From Juglans regia (lineage: Eukaryota; Streptophyta; Magnoliopsida; Fagales; Juglandaceae), in NCBI RefSeq assembly GCF_001411555.2, contig NC_049901.1:42028302-42092301 (forward strand): a stretch of 64,000 nt of DNA, read 5' to 3'. The notes beneath the pieces were generated by a model. It was not told where the DNA came from, did not search any database, and worked only from the letters and a program-made list of their open reading frames with translations. This document shows, in pieces, positions 22,301-32,973 of the stretch. Position 1 is the first letter of the stretch; each line of letters starts with the position of its first letter. A program made the position numbers and the translations under genes.

Positions 22301-25300
22301 ACTTGTGACCCAAGAGGTGGTCCGACAGAGTCATTCTTGATGCCGACAGAGGTAGAGGAGAATTTCGAAGGCATGGTGGAGAGTTCAACAAAAGTGGGAG
22401 GTTCACAGGGAGGGGAGATAAGCTGCGGGCTGACAAAGGAGAGTCCTGAGCTGTTGCAGAGGGGGGAGAAAGAGCTTGTTGTGTGGGAATATGAGGGTGG
22501 GTCAGAGGAGAAGGAGATAGAAGAGGAAGGCACTTTGATTAGGGTTGAACCAGCCGCATCTTCAGCAGATGAACCATCAGAAGATGACCCTATACCGATA
22601 AATATGATTTCCCCTACTCTTCCATCTGATTGGGTTTTGAAAAAGGTGGAGGAACTTAAGAGTTGTATAGGGATTTCGTGTGAGGGATACGAGGAACAGT
22701 TTAAGGCACTGATAATAGCAATGGAGGCAGGTCATCATGGTGTAGAGTCGAAAAGAGAGAGGGAGTTGAAGAGGCTGACTTGGTCCATTAATTATGAGGG
22801 GAAAGAGGGGAGTGCAAGCCGTGGAAGAAATAAGGGGAGGGCTGGTTCAGTTGTAAAATGATGCACAAAATTTTGATTTGGAATGTTAGGGGGCTGAACG
22901 AGATCAACAAACGCCTCCGTATTAGATCTCTTTTAAGACAATGGAAGATGGATATCGTTTGTCTACAAGAAACTAAACTGAAGCTAATCACTAGGAAAAT
23001 TATAAGAAGCATATGGAGCTGTCAATATGTAGGATGGTCTTATTTAGCTTCGAAAGGGGCTTCGGGTGGAATTTTGGTCATGTGGGACAAAAGGGTAGTG
23101 GAAAACATAGAGGAATTTGTGGGGGAATATTCGGTGGGGTGTAGCTTCAAAAACACAGAGGATGGCTTTAAATGGGCCTTTGGAGGGGTGTATGGTCCCA
23201 ATTTAGATAGCGAGAGGCGGTTACTTTGGGATGAACTTGCTGGTCTATGTTCTTGGTGGGATGTACCTTGGTGTTTTGGGGGAGATTTTAACGTGACTAG
23301 GTTCCCTAGTGAAAGATCAGGGGAGGGGCACAATCTTGCTATGGTGGAGTTTTCGGATCTAATCTTTGAATTGGGTCTTATGGATTTACCTTTGATGGGA
23401 GGTGACTATACTTGGGCTAATAATCAAAGCTGGTCAAGATTGGACAGATTTCTCATATCTCCTTCTTGGGAGATTCATTTTCCAGATTTGTGTCAAAAAA
23501 GGCTTCCAAGGTTAAGCTCGGATCACTTTCCGGTTATGTTGGATTGTGGTGGCATTCAAGGGGGTAGAAGGTCTTTTAAGTTTGAGAATATGTGGCTAAA
23601 AACAGAGGGGTTTGTGGATTTGATTAGGCAATGGTGGAATTCTTTTCAACTTCAAGGTACTCCTAGCAATGTGTTGGCTGGAAAATTAAAGGCTTTGAAG
23701 AAGGAATTGAAGACATGGAATGAGCAAGTATTTGGGGATGTAAATTTGCAAAAGAAGAATTTATTTCAAGAGTTACAAAGTTTGGAGGGAGTAGGAGATG
23801 TGCTAAACCGAAAAGAGCAAGTGGTTTCTGAACTAGAAAGGCTGCTACTTATGGAGGAAATTTCTTAGAGACAAAAGTCAAGGGCATTGTGGCTTAGGGA
23901 GGAGGACAAGTGTACAAAATTTTTTCACCGAGTTGCGAACTCACATAGGAGGTTTAACACTATAGAGTCCATGAATATTGATGGAATCACTTCTAATGTT
24001 CAAGCTGAGATTAAGGATCATGTGGCTGGATATTTTGTAAATTTATTGTCGGAACCTTATGTGTGGAGGCCTACTTTAGATGGACTAACTTTTGAGACCA
24101 TTGATCAAAGTAGTATGGATTGGCTAGAGAGACCATTTGAAGAGGAAGAGGTTCAGCTGGTACTCAGAAAAATGAACAAGGATAAAGCTCCGGGACCGGA
24201 TGGATTTACTATGGCCTTTTTTCAGACTTGTTGGGAGGTGGTAAGGGAGGATGTCATGCAGGTTTTTCAGGAATTTTACAGTTTGGGCAGATTTGAAAAG
24301 AGTTTGAATGCTACTTTTATTGCACTAATCCCTAAAAAGGCGGGTGCTTTAGAGGTACAAGATTTTAGGCCTATCAGTTTAGTGGGAAGCATCTATAAAA
24401 TACTTTCCAAAGTTCTTGCTAATAGGATGAGCACAGTTATGGATAAGATTATCTCCACGACTCAAAATGCCTTTGTTAGAGGGAGACAAATCTTGGACTC
24501 GGTCCTTATAGCAAATGAGTGTTTGGATAGCAGAATCAAGTCGGGTGAACCAGGTATCTTATGCAAACTAGATATGGAGAAGGCCTATGATCATGTTAAC
24601 TGGAACTTCTTGCTCTATATGTTGAATAGATGTGGGTTTGGGGAAAGATGGAGGATGTGGATGAAGCATTGCGTGTCAACGGCCCGTTTCTCGGTATTGG
24701 TAAATGGTGAACCGGTGGGATTCTTCAATAGCTCGAGGGGACTAAGACAAGGGGATCCATTATCACCCCTTTTATTTGTTCTCATCATGGAGGCTCTAAA
24801 TAAAATGGTGTCGGCTGCGGTAGATGGGGGATTTTTTTCAGGATTTTCTGTGGGTGATAACAATCATGGGTCCATCATTATTTCACATCTTTTGTTTGCG
24901 GATGACACATTGCTGTTTTGTGAGGCAGATGTAGGTCATGTTCAAGCTTTGAAGGCTATCTTACTTTGTTTTGAAGCGGTATCAGGGTTGAAGATTAACC
25001 TTGCTAAGACGGAGATGGTTGCGGTGGGAGATGTTGGTAACATTAGGGGGTTGGCGAACATTTTGGGATGTGTGGTTTCTTCGTTGCCATTGAGGTATCT
25101 CGGTCTCCCGTTGGGGGCTCCTTTTAAGGCTAAAACAATTTGGGAGGAGGTGGTGGAGAAAATAGAGCGTAGGTTGGCTGGGTGGAAAAGATTGTATTTA
25201 ACCAAAGGCGGGCGTATCACTCTTATCAAGAGTACTCTATCTAATCTTCCCACATACTTTTTGTCTCTTTTTCCTCTCCCCATCAGCATTGCAAATAGAA

Positions 25301-28300
25301 TAGAGAAACTTCATCGGGACTTCTTGTGGGGCGGAATAGGAGACGAGTTTAAATTTCATTTAGTAGGATGGGATAAGGTGTGTACCCCTTTGAGAGATGG
25401 AGGATTGGGCGTTCGGAATATGAGGGCTTTTAATAAGGCTCTAATGGGCAAATGGTTGTGGCGTTATAATAAGGAGAGGGAAGCTTTGTGGAAAGGGGTG
25501 ATAGACATGAAGTATGGAAGTACTCGGGGGGGGTGGTGCTCTAGAGAGGGGAGGGGGGCATATGGTGTGGGGCTATGGAAGTTCATACGGAAAGGTTGGT
25601 GTTCCTTTGTTCGTCATACTCGGCTATGTTTGGGGAATGGCAATCGGATTAGCTTTTGGCATGATGTGTGGATGGGAGACACGGCATTGAAGGAGGCTTA
25701 TCCCCCTATTTTCAGAATTACAAGGGACAAAGAAGCTATGGTGGCTGACTTGAGGGTTATTACTAATGGCATACAAGAATGGAACATTAGCCTTACTCGT
25801 GATACTCATGATTGGGAAGTGGCGGAGCTGGTGGAGTTTCTTAATTTGCTGTATACTGCTGATATGGCTGTCACAAATGAAGATGAGATGGTATGGAGAC
25901 CTTCTAGGAAAGGGATTTTTTCTGTACGCTCCTACTATGAATCTTCTAACATACAACAGAGGCAGATTTTTCCTTGGAAGAACATTTGGAGGAGTAAGGC
26001 ACCTACAAAGGTGGCTTTCTTTGTCTGGACAGCAGCTTTAGGGAAGATTCTGACTATTGACAATCTTAGAAGACGGGGTTTAATTATTACAGATTGGTGT
26101 TGTATGTGTCGAAATAGTGGTGAATCAGTGGACCATCTACTCTTACATTGTGAGTTTGCAAGAGAAGTTTGGAATTATTTCTTTTGTAGAATGGGTATTG
26201 CATGGGTAATGCCGGGAAGAGTGGTGGAACTACTAGCAAGTTGGAGAGGGATTACTGGGACACCACAGATAGCAGCAATGTGGAAGATGGCTCCTTTATG
26301 TATTCTTTGGTGCATTTGGTGTGAAAGAAATGATAGACTTTTTGAGGATCATGAACGTTCCTTAGAAGAATTTAGGATTTTTATGTGGAAGACTCTTTTT
26401 ATGTGGGCCATTGCTTTAGATTTGCATGGTCTCAGCTTCCATGATTTTCTTGTAACTGTTTTAGTTCCTAATTAGGTGTATTCACATGTATACCTCCAGT
26501 GTACCGGGGATATGCCTACTCTTTGATAAATAAAATACCTTATTACTTATCAAAAAAAAAAACTCATGAAAAATTTAAAATCATGCAAAATTGAAGTACC
26601 CGTTACATTAATTTCATTGATTGGCTGGTATTTTTTTAATGGTAAACAATATTTGTTAAAAAGGAAAAAAAATATATACATCTAAGTGGGCTATTTTAAA
26701 CCGATGTTCACGGCCTTATCATTGTAAATCAAAGGAGAAGGGCTGTAATAGAAAGACTGGTTTCTTTCTCTCCTTATTATTGAAAACTTTACCCATCTGC
26801 TTGTATACTTCTGGTGTACTTTGTTACTATCCTCATTTCAATAAAATTTTACTTTTACCTATCAAAAAAAAAAAAAAACTTTACCTGATCTCTTCTCACT
26901 AGGATTTTATCACCTCTAGTTTACTTTTTCTTTTCTCCATATCAACTGTAGGTTGGACTTGAAGGAAGTTCTGTTGGGCAATTGTGGCTGGATATGATAG
27001 GCAAAACATTGGATGAAGGATCAACATTTGAACGTGTTGGTTCTAGGCAGCTGGCAGGTTTGCTCATTGCTGTTTGGTGAGTATATGTCATGGAAAGATC
27101 TTAACTGAGCTCTGGGGGATTTTCTAAAATTCATAAATTGAACTCTTTTAAAATTTAGGGTATTTATGGATGTCCGATTTAATTTCACTGGCTTGTTAAA
27201 AATGATTTTTGAAACGAGTTTTTCATGGCACTGATGTTAAAACACTTTTTCTTATCAAAAATGGAAATGTGTTGATCATATTTTTCATCTTAAATCAGGC
27301 CATCTTTTCCTTTACACTTGGGTGGTAATCTCGCCTATTTTTTTTTTTTTTTTTATAAAGATCGAAAAAACAAAAAAGCAATGGGCAATTTCAGATAGCC
27401 TTGCCTCCTGAAATGCACTATAAAGCAATGGCCTAATTGATTTTCTGTGATTTCAGCTCCTCATGATGTATATATACAGCTTGTGTTTTTCTCTTTTTAG
27501 GTGTCTATTTCTTTCTCTTTAATCTTGTTTTGGACCTCTGTCATTGTTGACTTTCTCATCTTTGATAGTTGAGATGTTGTATTTCAGGGTTAGAAACAAT
27601 CTTAGAGTTCATGTTGGCGATGTTGATGTTGCAGCAGTTCCATGTGGCTTTGGGCGTGCAATTGGTAATAAGGTAACCCTGTCCTAGTCTGTTCTATTGG
27701 TTTTCATTGCGTGATGGTTATTTAATGAGTATGTTTCTTTTTACTGTCATTTTATGTCGAGAAAATATTCTCTTCCCATCATACCCTTCTCAAAAACCAA
27801 AAGACATTGCAAAAACAAAGAGGAAGAAGAAATTTCCCTCAAACCCTAGCAGCGCTAGTACTAGGAAGAAAACTAACAAAAACTTCACAAAAAAAAAAAA
27901 AAGGATAAGAGTAGTTGTATATGATATAATATTTTTTACTTAGGATGGCATCTATTATCTTTAGTTCGTGTTGCACCTATTGTGTGGTCAAATTATTTTA
28001 CCTGATGAGGAAGTTAGTGTAATGTCAGTTTTGAATTCTAGATTAAAAAATCCATGGTGTCATTCTACTAAGCAGACTTCTTTTTTCTGCTAATGCTGGC
28101 TATTAGATTCTTCTAAATAAGTGTTGATGGCTCTTTTATGACTTTTCAAAAGGTTTCAATTATTCTCTAAGTTGAGAGTGTCTACCTTAAATTTATAGAC
28201 AAGATCAAATGTAAATACTTGGATTCTTTGGTTCATGTGGAACCCGCTTCATTATTCAACTATAGGTTTTTGTTGGTTACTCTCTTGATGGGTTTGCTAA

Positions 28301-31300
28301 ATTGTCTGAGCAGGGAGCTGTTGGTTTAAGGCTCAGAGTGTATGACCGGATAATGTGCTTTGTTAACTGTCACTTTGCTGCCCATTTAGAAGCAGTTAAT
28401 CGGCGAAATGCAGACTTTGATCATGTATATCGAACAATGACATTTTCCCGGCCAACTAATCTTTTCAATGCTGCAGCTGGTATGGTGCTGTACCTGTTGT
28501 TGTTTTTCTTGCTTGCCTTCTCAATATATTTAACTTGGCATGTATATACTTCTAATTGGTCTTTTCTTTTGTAGTTGGTTCTTCTTCCGCTGTTCAAATG
28601 CTCCGTGGTCCTAATGTACGTAATTGTATCAATTGTTACAGACGCCATTTTTATTACTAGGTTGCTTTTTTAATAAATGATTGTACTCCAGTTTATGATA
28701 AGCCATGATTCCTCTGCAGGCTATTGGTGCTAACACACACACTGCAGAAGGAATGCCTGAGCTATCTGATGTGGACATGGTCATATTTCTTGGCGATTTC
28801 AATTATCGGCTTGATGATATCTCTTATGATGAAGCAAGGGACTTTATTTCTCAAAGATGCTTTGATTGGCTTAGAGAAAGGGATCAGCTCCGAACAGAAA
28901 TGGAAGCTGGTAATGTCTTCCAAGGGATGCGTGAAGCAGTTATTACATTCCCTCCCACCTACAAGTTTGAAAGGCATCAAGCTGGTTTAGCAGGTTGGTT
29001 AATCATGACACGTATGAATTTTTATATTTCTTGTATTTTCCAGGGAATAAAAAAGAGAAACCCAAAGGGAAGAAGTGACTTTATTGATTTATTGGTTCTG
29101 AATTGTGTGCCGGTTGAGCTGGTTAGAGGAGCATGTAGTGACTACTTTATTCGTTTTTCACTCCATTAAGCATTTGTCCTGTTTGTAAAAGCTTTTCTTT
29201 TCTACTTGATATGTTGTAAATGCTGGGGAACCTTTTGGAAGTCATTGCATATGGATCTCCTCTTGTAGATTGTCCACTTACAAGGGCTGCTAAAAAGCTT
29301 CTGAACTGATCTGTAAATTTTCTGTAGGGTATGATTCGGGTGAAAAGAAGCGCATTCCTGCCTGGTGTGACAGAATTTTATACCGTGATAGCCGGTCAGC
29401 TTTGTTATCTGAGTGCAGCTTAGAGTGTCCTGTAGTCTCTTCTATATTAAGGTAAGTTTTCCAACCATGATTGCTTTTGAAACATTTATAGGGAGAAATT
29501 ACTCCTACAAACATCTTGTACATGATGCCTCAAATAATTTACACATCCATATATTGTCAAGAGTAATGCTAGGTGCAATCTTCAAATAGACAAGCTCCAT
29601 ACAAACCCTTTGTAAAAAAGTGGGTCCCACTAATAAAGAATAGTTTTTTTTACACTTTTTTTAGGTGGAGTCCATTTTTTTACAAGGGCTTGTATGGAGG
29701 CTTGTCTATTTGGAACTTGTATAAATCATTTCTCTATTGTCAAAACCATGTTATATGGCATTTTCCCAAGCATTTCATGCTTATAACAAATTAATTTGAC
29801 TGGACTCTTTTAGCTAATTGATTTGCATAAAATTTCATGTAAATTAGATGGCAAGGCCTTGTTTGGTTACACAGATGAGATGAGAAATCTGTGAATAGTA
29901 GTAAGATAATTTATCAATAATAGTGAAATAGTTTGAGTTAAGATTTTTATGGGGTTTTGAGAAAGGAAAGAGAAAAAGTTGAATAAAAAAAATTATAAAG
30001 TTAAAAGAGGGTTAAAATATATTTTTTTTAATATTATTTTTGTTTTGGAATTTGAAAAAATTGAATAATTTTTTGTGTTTTGTTTGAAAGTTTGGGAAAG
30101 TTGTAATGATTAGGTAATGGTTAGATGAAAAAGTTCAAAATCTGAAATTAAAAAATGTGTTTGAATGGTGATTGGATGTTGAGATGAGATGAGATGGTTT
30201 CAAAGGTTTGTGAAACCAAACCAGGGCTAAATCTTTTATGGGACCAGAAAATGTGTAGAAGGGGGAATGTGATTCAATAGAGTCACAGAAAAGTTGCCAT
30301 CCTTTTGTTTTTGATAATGAGGTTTGACTATTATACCTGGTGCAATTTGATCTCAGCACGTGCTCTCTTTTTCTTTCTCTGTATGTATATGTGTTTCTAT
30401 TGCCATAAAAATAATCATAGAAATTCATCAACTCACATAAGTTTGTTTCTTTTTTTCCTTTCCTGGAAAATAAATTTTTTACAACTTAACGGCTCCTGTT
30501 CAATAGGTATGAAGCTTGCATGGATGTGACAGACAGTGATCACAAGCCTGTCCGCTGCATATTTAATGTTGATATTGCTCGAGTTGATGAGTCAATAAGG
30601 AGACAAGAGCTTGGTGAAATACTTGAATCAAATGAGAAAATCAAACGTATGCTTAAGGAACTATGCAAAATACCAGAAACTATTGTTAGTACAAACAACA
30701 TAATCCTTCAAAACCAGGACACATCTATTTTGCGTATTACAAACAAGTGCGGGAAAAATGAGGCTTTCTTTGAAGTAATTTGTGAAGGTGAGTCTTCTGT
30801 GAAGGAGGATGGACAAGCATTTGATCATCGTCCAAGAGGTTCCTTTGGCTTCCCACGATGGCTTGAGGTGACTTCTTTTTCCTTGATTAACTCTATCCGT
30901 ATCCTAGTACTGGTAAAGCAAATCAATATAGCTGGCGATGCATATTTGCCCGGACAATTACGTTAGACCTGACAGTGCCTAGGTGACTGTCATGTGATGT
31001 TATGTTATGTTAGTAAAAGTTATGGTGTCCTCGGGATATATATTTTATCAATGTCATTCTACAACTTTAGTGGCTTTCTATTTTTATTGATATCTATCTG
31101 TGCCTAGATCTGGTCCAGTTTAATGTTCTTTAGTACATGAAATAGTAGTTCCATCATTAGGCTTCAGAGATCGGATGTTCTGCTGGATCTAGACTTAAAA
31201 TCGTCTTCTCTATTTTTCTTGCATTTAAACCAGGTCACTCCAGCAGCTGGCATAATCAGACCTAATCATATTGGAGAGATCTCAGTTCATCACGAGGAAT

Positions 31301-31590
31301 TCCAAACTCTGGAAGAGTTTGTTGATGGTGTTCCACAGAATTGGTGGTGTGAAGACAACAGAGACAAGGAAGTCATATTGGTGGTTAACGTGAGGGGCAG
31401 CAACACAACCAAGACAAAAAATCACCGTGTTCGCGTGCGCCATTGCTTTACGTCCAAGACAAAACGGTTTGGCCCCGAACTGAACAACTCTAGGCAAATC
31501 CAAGGAACGGTTCTTCACCGGGCAGATGTTCAACTCCTTAGCAGTTCCTATGATGTGGTTGCCGAGCTCCAAGATTTGCGTACTCCTTGA
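10385..31590 (+). CDS. FRA3: FRA3-type inositol polyphosphate 5-phosphatase with WD40 repeats, 11 exons
   Basis: Exons: 10385-11129, 11541-11793, 19328-20120, 26952-27076, 27588-27672, 28314-28479, 28575-28615, 28720-28993, 29328-29451, 30507-30867, 31234-31590. All introns are GT-AG, and the sum is 3324 bases, 1107 aa. An acidic N-terminus is followed by [14 protein letters not shown] and WD40-like repeats (for example [15 protein letters not shown]). A 5-phosphatase domain starts at about [11 protein letters not shown]. Its catalytic motifs are intact: [10 protein letters not shown] (about 758-767), PAWCDRIL (about 838-845) and SDHKPVRC. The family removes the 5-phosphate from inositol phosphates and PtdIns(4,5)P2. 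In Arabidopsis, FRA3 is needed for secondary wall synthesis and actin organisation in fibres. Among the plant WD40 5-phosphatases (12-15), the N-terminus and the [17 protein letters not shown] block fit FRA3 best. Introns 2 and 3 are swollen by transposons, but no exon is disrupted. Confidence 0.95.
11883..12502. mobile_element. Non-autonomous hAT-type MITE with 8-bp target duplication
   Basis: It starts TAGGGGTGCGGAGTG and ends CCCACTCCTA, with TIR TAGGRGTG. It is flanked by perfect 8-bp direct repeats TAATTAGA at 11875-11882 and 12503-12510, the target size of hAT elements. It is 620 bp with no coding capacity. The subterminal regions are unusually G/C-rich (repeated GGGGCGGGG and its complement) around an AT-rich centre that holds a 62-bp hairpin (12119-12249). 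The same terminal bases occur on the full-length hAT at 47973. Confidence 0.85.
12119..12249. repeat. 62-bp-arm hairpin inside the hAT-type MITE
   Basis: 12119-12180 is the near-complement of 12188-12249, separated by a 7-base loop (TTAAGCA). The innermost 20 bases (ATACAAGTCTCACAC side) pair perfectly. It could be a further nested foldback MITE or part of the carrier. No target duplication is obvious. Confidence 0.75.
12511..12725 (+). mobile_element. 5'-truncated LINE tail with 18-bp target duplication
   Basis: It encodes only the last residues of a LINE ORF2 ([15 protein letters not shown] then a stop near 12613), then a 3' UTR with AATAAAA and an A-rich end. The direct repeat ATTAATCCACATAATTAG lies on both sides, at 11864-11881 (before the hAT-type MITE) and 12726-12743. 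This shows that the tail inserted into the antisense LINE and that the MITE later landed on the junction. Confidence 0.75.
12951..14926 (+). pseudogene. Sense LINE fragment: reverse transcriptase to zf-RVT, broken
   Basis: It opens with [11 protein letters not shown], then a stop and a frame change. After that, 13014-14192 carries [30 protein letters not shown] (FADD active-site motif intact), the [19 protein letters not shown] block and the WLWRY region. It continues in the same frame past a TAG at 14190 to 14705 with the [15 protein letters not shown] linker, where another TAG follows. The 3' UTR has AATAAATAC and an A-rich end (AAAATAAAATAA) at about 14926. It lies within the antisense LINE and faces it in opposite orientation. 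The endonuclease and ORF1 are absent. Confidence 0.8.
16195..16440. repeat. Tandem repeat, about 60-bp unit, inside the solo LTR
   Basis: About four to five copies of a unit reading CATAAAATCATGAATTTT, CATAAATATTTTAATGCATA, then ACTC or ATTC spacers follow one another. Copies start near 16197, 16272, 16315, 16361 and 16408 with substitutions and short indels. Confidence 0.75.
16739..16929. mobile_element. Tourist-like MITE with TAA target duplication (inside solo LTR)
   Basis: 191 bp, from GGCCCCGTCTGGATTC to ATCCAAACGGGGGC, with inverted ends and TAA on both sides (16736-16738 and 16930-16932). TAA target duplications and ends of this length are typical of PIF/Harbinger-derived Tourist MITEs. 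It is younger than the solo LTR that it sits in. Confidence 0.85.
20512..20750 (+). mobile_element. tRNA-derived SINE with 14-bp target duplication
   Basis: 239 bp beginning ATGAACCCCCAAGGG. It has RNA polymerase III-type boxes: A box TGGCTCAAGTCG at about 20529 and B box GGTTCAAATCT at about 20581, with normal spacing of about 50 bases. It ends in a poly(A) run at 20741-20750. Perfect direct repeats ATTGTCAGTCGTTT flank it at 20498-20511 and 20751-20764. It lies in FRA3 intron 3 in the sense direction, upstream of the full-length LINE. There is no coding capacity. Confidence 0.85.
21109..22861 (+). pseudogene. LINE ORF1 (putative RNA-binding chaperone), frameshifted
   Basis: The first frame runs 21109-22113 and the second, shifted, 22094-22861, so one indel near 22100 separates them. 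The N-terminal 120 residues (from [12 protein letters not shown] to a conserved [14 protein letters not shown]) form a compact basic domain that I know only as a plant LINE ORF1 type. A coiled-coil stretch follows at about residues 182-222 ([20 protein letters not shown]...). I see no CCHC knuckle. The second half is acidic and Ser/Glu/Pro-rich, with a basic C-terminus ([12 protein letters not shown]). Known ORF1 proteins bind the LINE RNA. The stop overlaps the ORF2 start as ATGA (22858-22861). Confidence 0.7.
22858..26475 (+). pseudogene. LINE ORF2: endonuclease and reverse transcriptase, one in-frame stop
   Basis: It is a single frame of 1205 codons interrupted only by TAG at 23866-23868 (after LLLMEEIS). 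The first part, 22858-23868, is an APE-like EEP endonuclease with [33 protein letters not shown] and SSDHFPVML motifs. The second part, 23887-26475, has the reverse transcriptase: [49 protein letters not shown] and [13 protein letters not shown] with both catalytic Asp present. It then has the zf-RVT linker [20 protein letters not shown], and ends without RNase H. The TAG lies in the usually conserved SWRQKSR region, just after the endonuclease, so it would separate the two enzymes. Confidence 0.88.
26794..26874 (+). mobile_element. Extremely short LINE 3' tail with target duplication
   Basis: About 80 bases of LINE 3' UTR with CAATAAAATTTTACTTT and poly(A), flanked by AAAACTTTACC at 26783-26793 and 26875-26885. 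The last 30 bases resemble the 3' end of the full-length LINE nearby (TTACTTATCAAAA there, TTACCTATCAAAA here). It is an abortive, strongly 5'-truncated insertion. Confidence 0.8.
29561..29734. mobile_element. Mutator-like MITE with 9-bp target duplication (FRA3 intron 9)
   Basis: 174 bp with inverted arms of about 70 bp: CAAATAGACAAGC on the left faces GCTTGTCTATTTG on the right. Termini are GAGTAATGC and CATTTCTC. Perfect 9-bp direct repeats TATTGTCAA lie at 29552-29560 and 29735-29743, the size made by Mutator transposases. There is no coding capacity. Confidence 0.85.
29855..30227. mobile_element. Long variant of the Tourist-like MITE (FRA3 intron 9)
   Basis: It starts GGCCTTGTTTGGTT and ends AACCAAACCAGGGC, with TAA after the right end and CAA before the left end (a degenerate triplet). 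It has the family core (TTAATATTATTTTTGTTTTGG, TGTAATGATTAGG) plus an extra segment with GTGAATAGTAGTAAGATAA near the left end, making it about 180 bp longer than the common form. Confidence 0.7.
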
Positions 31591-32968
31591 AGTAGACGCT
31601 AATAACCGGCATTAGTCAGTGAGAAAAATAAGACACTGGCTTAACGGATCCTCTTTTCTCGACATAGTCCTGTCATACAATCACCTTGATGTAAATACTT
31701 GAGCTGTCATGTTGCCTTTTTAATTCTTTATTTTTTTCCCAGTTGATTTGCATTCATAGCATTTTTTATTTATAGTTCATCTGGTGTCAATTTTTTGTAC
31801 TGTCATCAGTTTGACGTACAAAGCTACAAGTCCATCTTGTAATTTTCTGGTTTCAAGTGTACAGAAAAGTGAATGAGTCACGCAGCAGGAGGGGTTTGGT
31901 TTTTTATTTGATCTACTCTATTATTGATAAACCCATTTACTGTGAAATATTAGCGATATCTGTCCTCATTTAGATCAAGTAGAGCAGGTTCCACAGCAAA
32001 CTTTCATAGATGGCTTTGAGTTGCTTGTTCTCGTTTTTAGGTTGCTGCTCCTGCTGTATTTCAATGATTTGACGGTTGGAATATTTAACTATTATTTATT
32101 ATTTTATTATTATTTTTTACTTACTTTTTATTATTATTCATTATTTTTCACTATTGTTTAATATTCTATTATTACTTTTTCATTACTTCTCATTTGATTT
32201 CTTACATTATTGTGAATAGCACTCCCATTTATTGAAAATTGACTCTTGCTGGGACTATCCCAAATAGGCTTCGCTACATTAATGTCGGGACAAGCTTAAT
32301 ATCTTTACCTAGATAATATGAGAACTGAAACAAAAGGTAAAATTGGGTGAGAACTGGGGAATGGGATTCATAATATATTGTCTGGTACATCTAGTCATCG
32401 TCTACTACGATATGTCGTTTTAACATCAAGTGTTTTGCTTATGTTGAGTCACACCATTCATATTTTCCTATGAATTTAGTCATTTAAGTTAACAATAATT
32501 TGGAAGTTTAATGGTTTACAACTTGGATTTCATCATTTCTAATTACTAGATACTTTCCATATGATGAGAATCTATTACACTTCCAACTTCTCTTTGCTTT
32601 GCAAGTTTAGACAAATGAAGCCACAGAAATCATAAGAATCCTTTACTCTTCAGTCTTCAACTTCTTGCTGCAGTTAAAAATAAGTTCAGGCAACTAAAGC
32701 AAACTGCATCATGTAATAATCTTGCTTGAATGAAACGTATGCATCAGGAGCTTGCGACAACGAATGTCAAAGATATCTGAAGCTTCTCAAGCGGCTGTTT
32801 CAAGCATCTTCCAAGATGTTGGCCCCGCGACTCTTCTCGCTCATTGCGCAAGCCTATGACTATTATTTAATGATGCATTTTTCTATTCGTTGAGAAGCAT
32901 TCGAGACTTGCAACGCATCATAATCCTGAATTACAGTGAACGCTTTAAAACAAAATCCAGCTTTTATT
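31591..32968. other. Intergenic region downstream of FRA3
   Basis: The first few hundred bases should be the FRA3 3' UTR (CTTTTTAATTC... near 31715; no clear AATAAA). 32080-32200 is a TTATTATTATTTTT-type low-complexity block. A frame at about 32749-32859 reads as an ordinary-looking stretch (RMSKISEASQAAVSSIFQDV), but I cannot connect it to a gene. Confidence 0.5.
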
Positions 32969-32973
32969 CATAT

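Larger units (their letters stand above)
20990..26560 (+). mobile_element. Full-length LINE in FRA3 intron 3 with 13-bp target duplication
   Basis: About 5.6 kb in the same direction as FRA3: a short 5' UTR, ORF1, overlapping ORF2, a 3' UTR with AATAAAATACC, then poly(A). The direct repeat AACTCATGAAAAA occurs before it (about 20976-20988) and after the poly(A) (26561-26573). That is the expected product of target-primed reverse transcription. The element has one frame break in ORF1 and one nonsense codon in ORF2, so it looks fairly young. Its 3' end resembles the short tail at 26794 and the LINE fragments in intron 2, so all belong to related lineages without RNase H. Confidence 0.88.

Noticed and set aside
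32749..32859. Exon-like stretch (RMSKISEASQAAVSSIFQDV)
   Set aside because: A single short frame with a stop, no recognised family, and no joinable neighbouring exon; the piece at 39778-39864 could not be linked to it.
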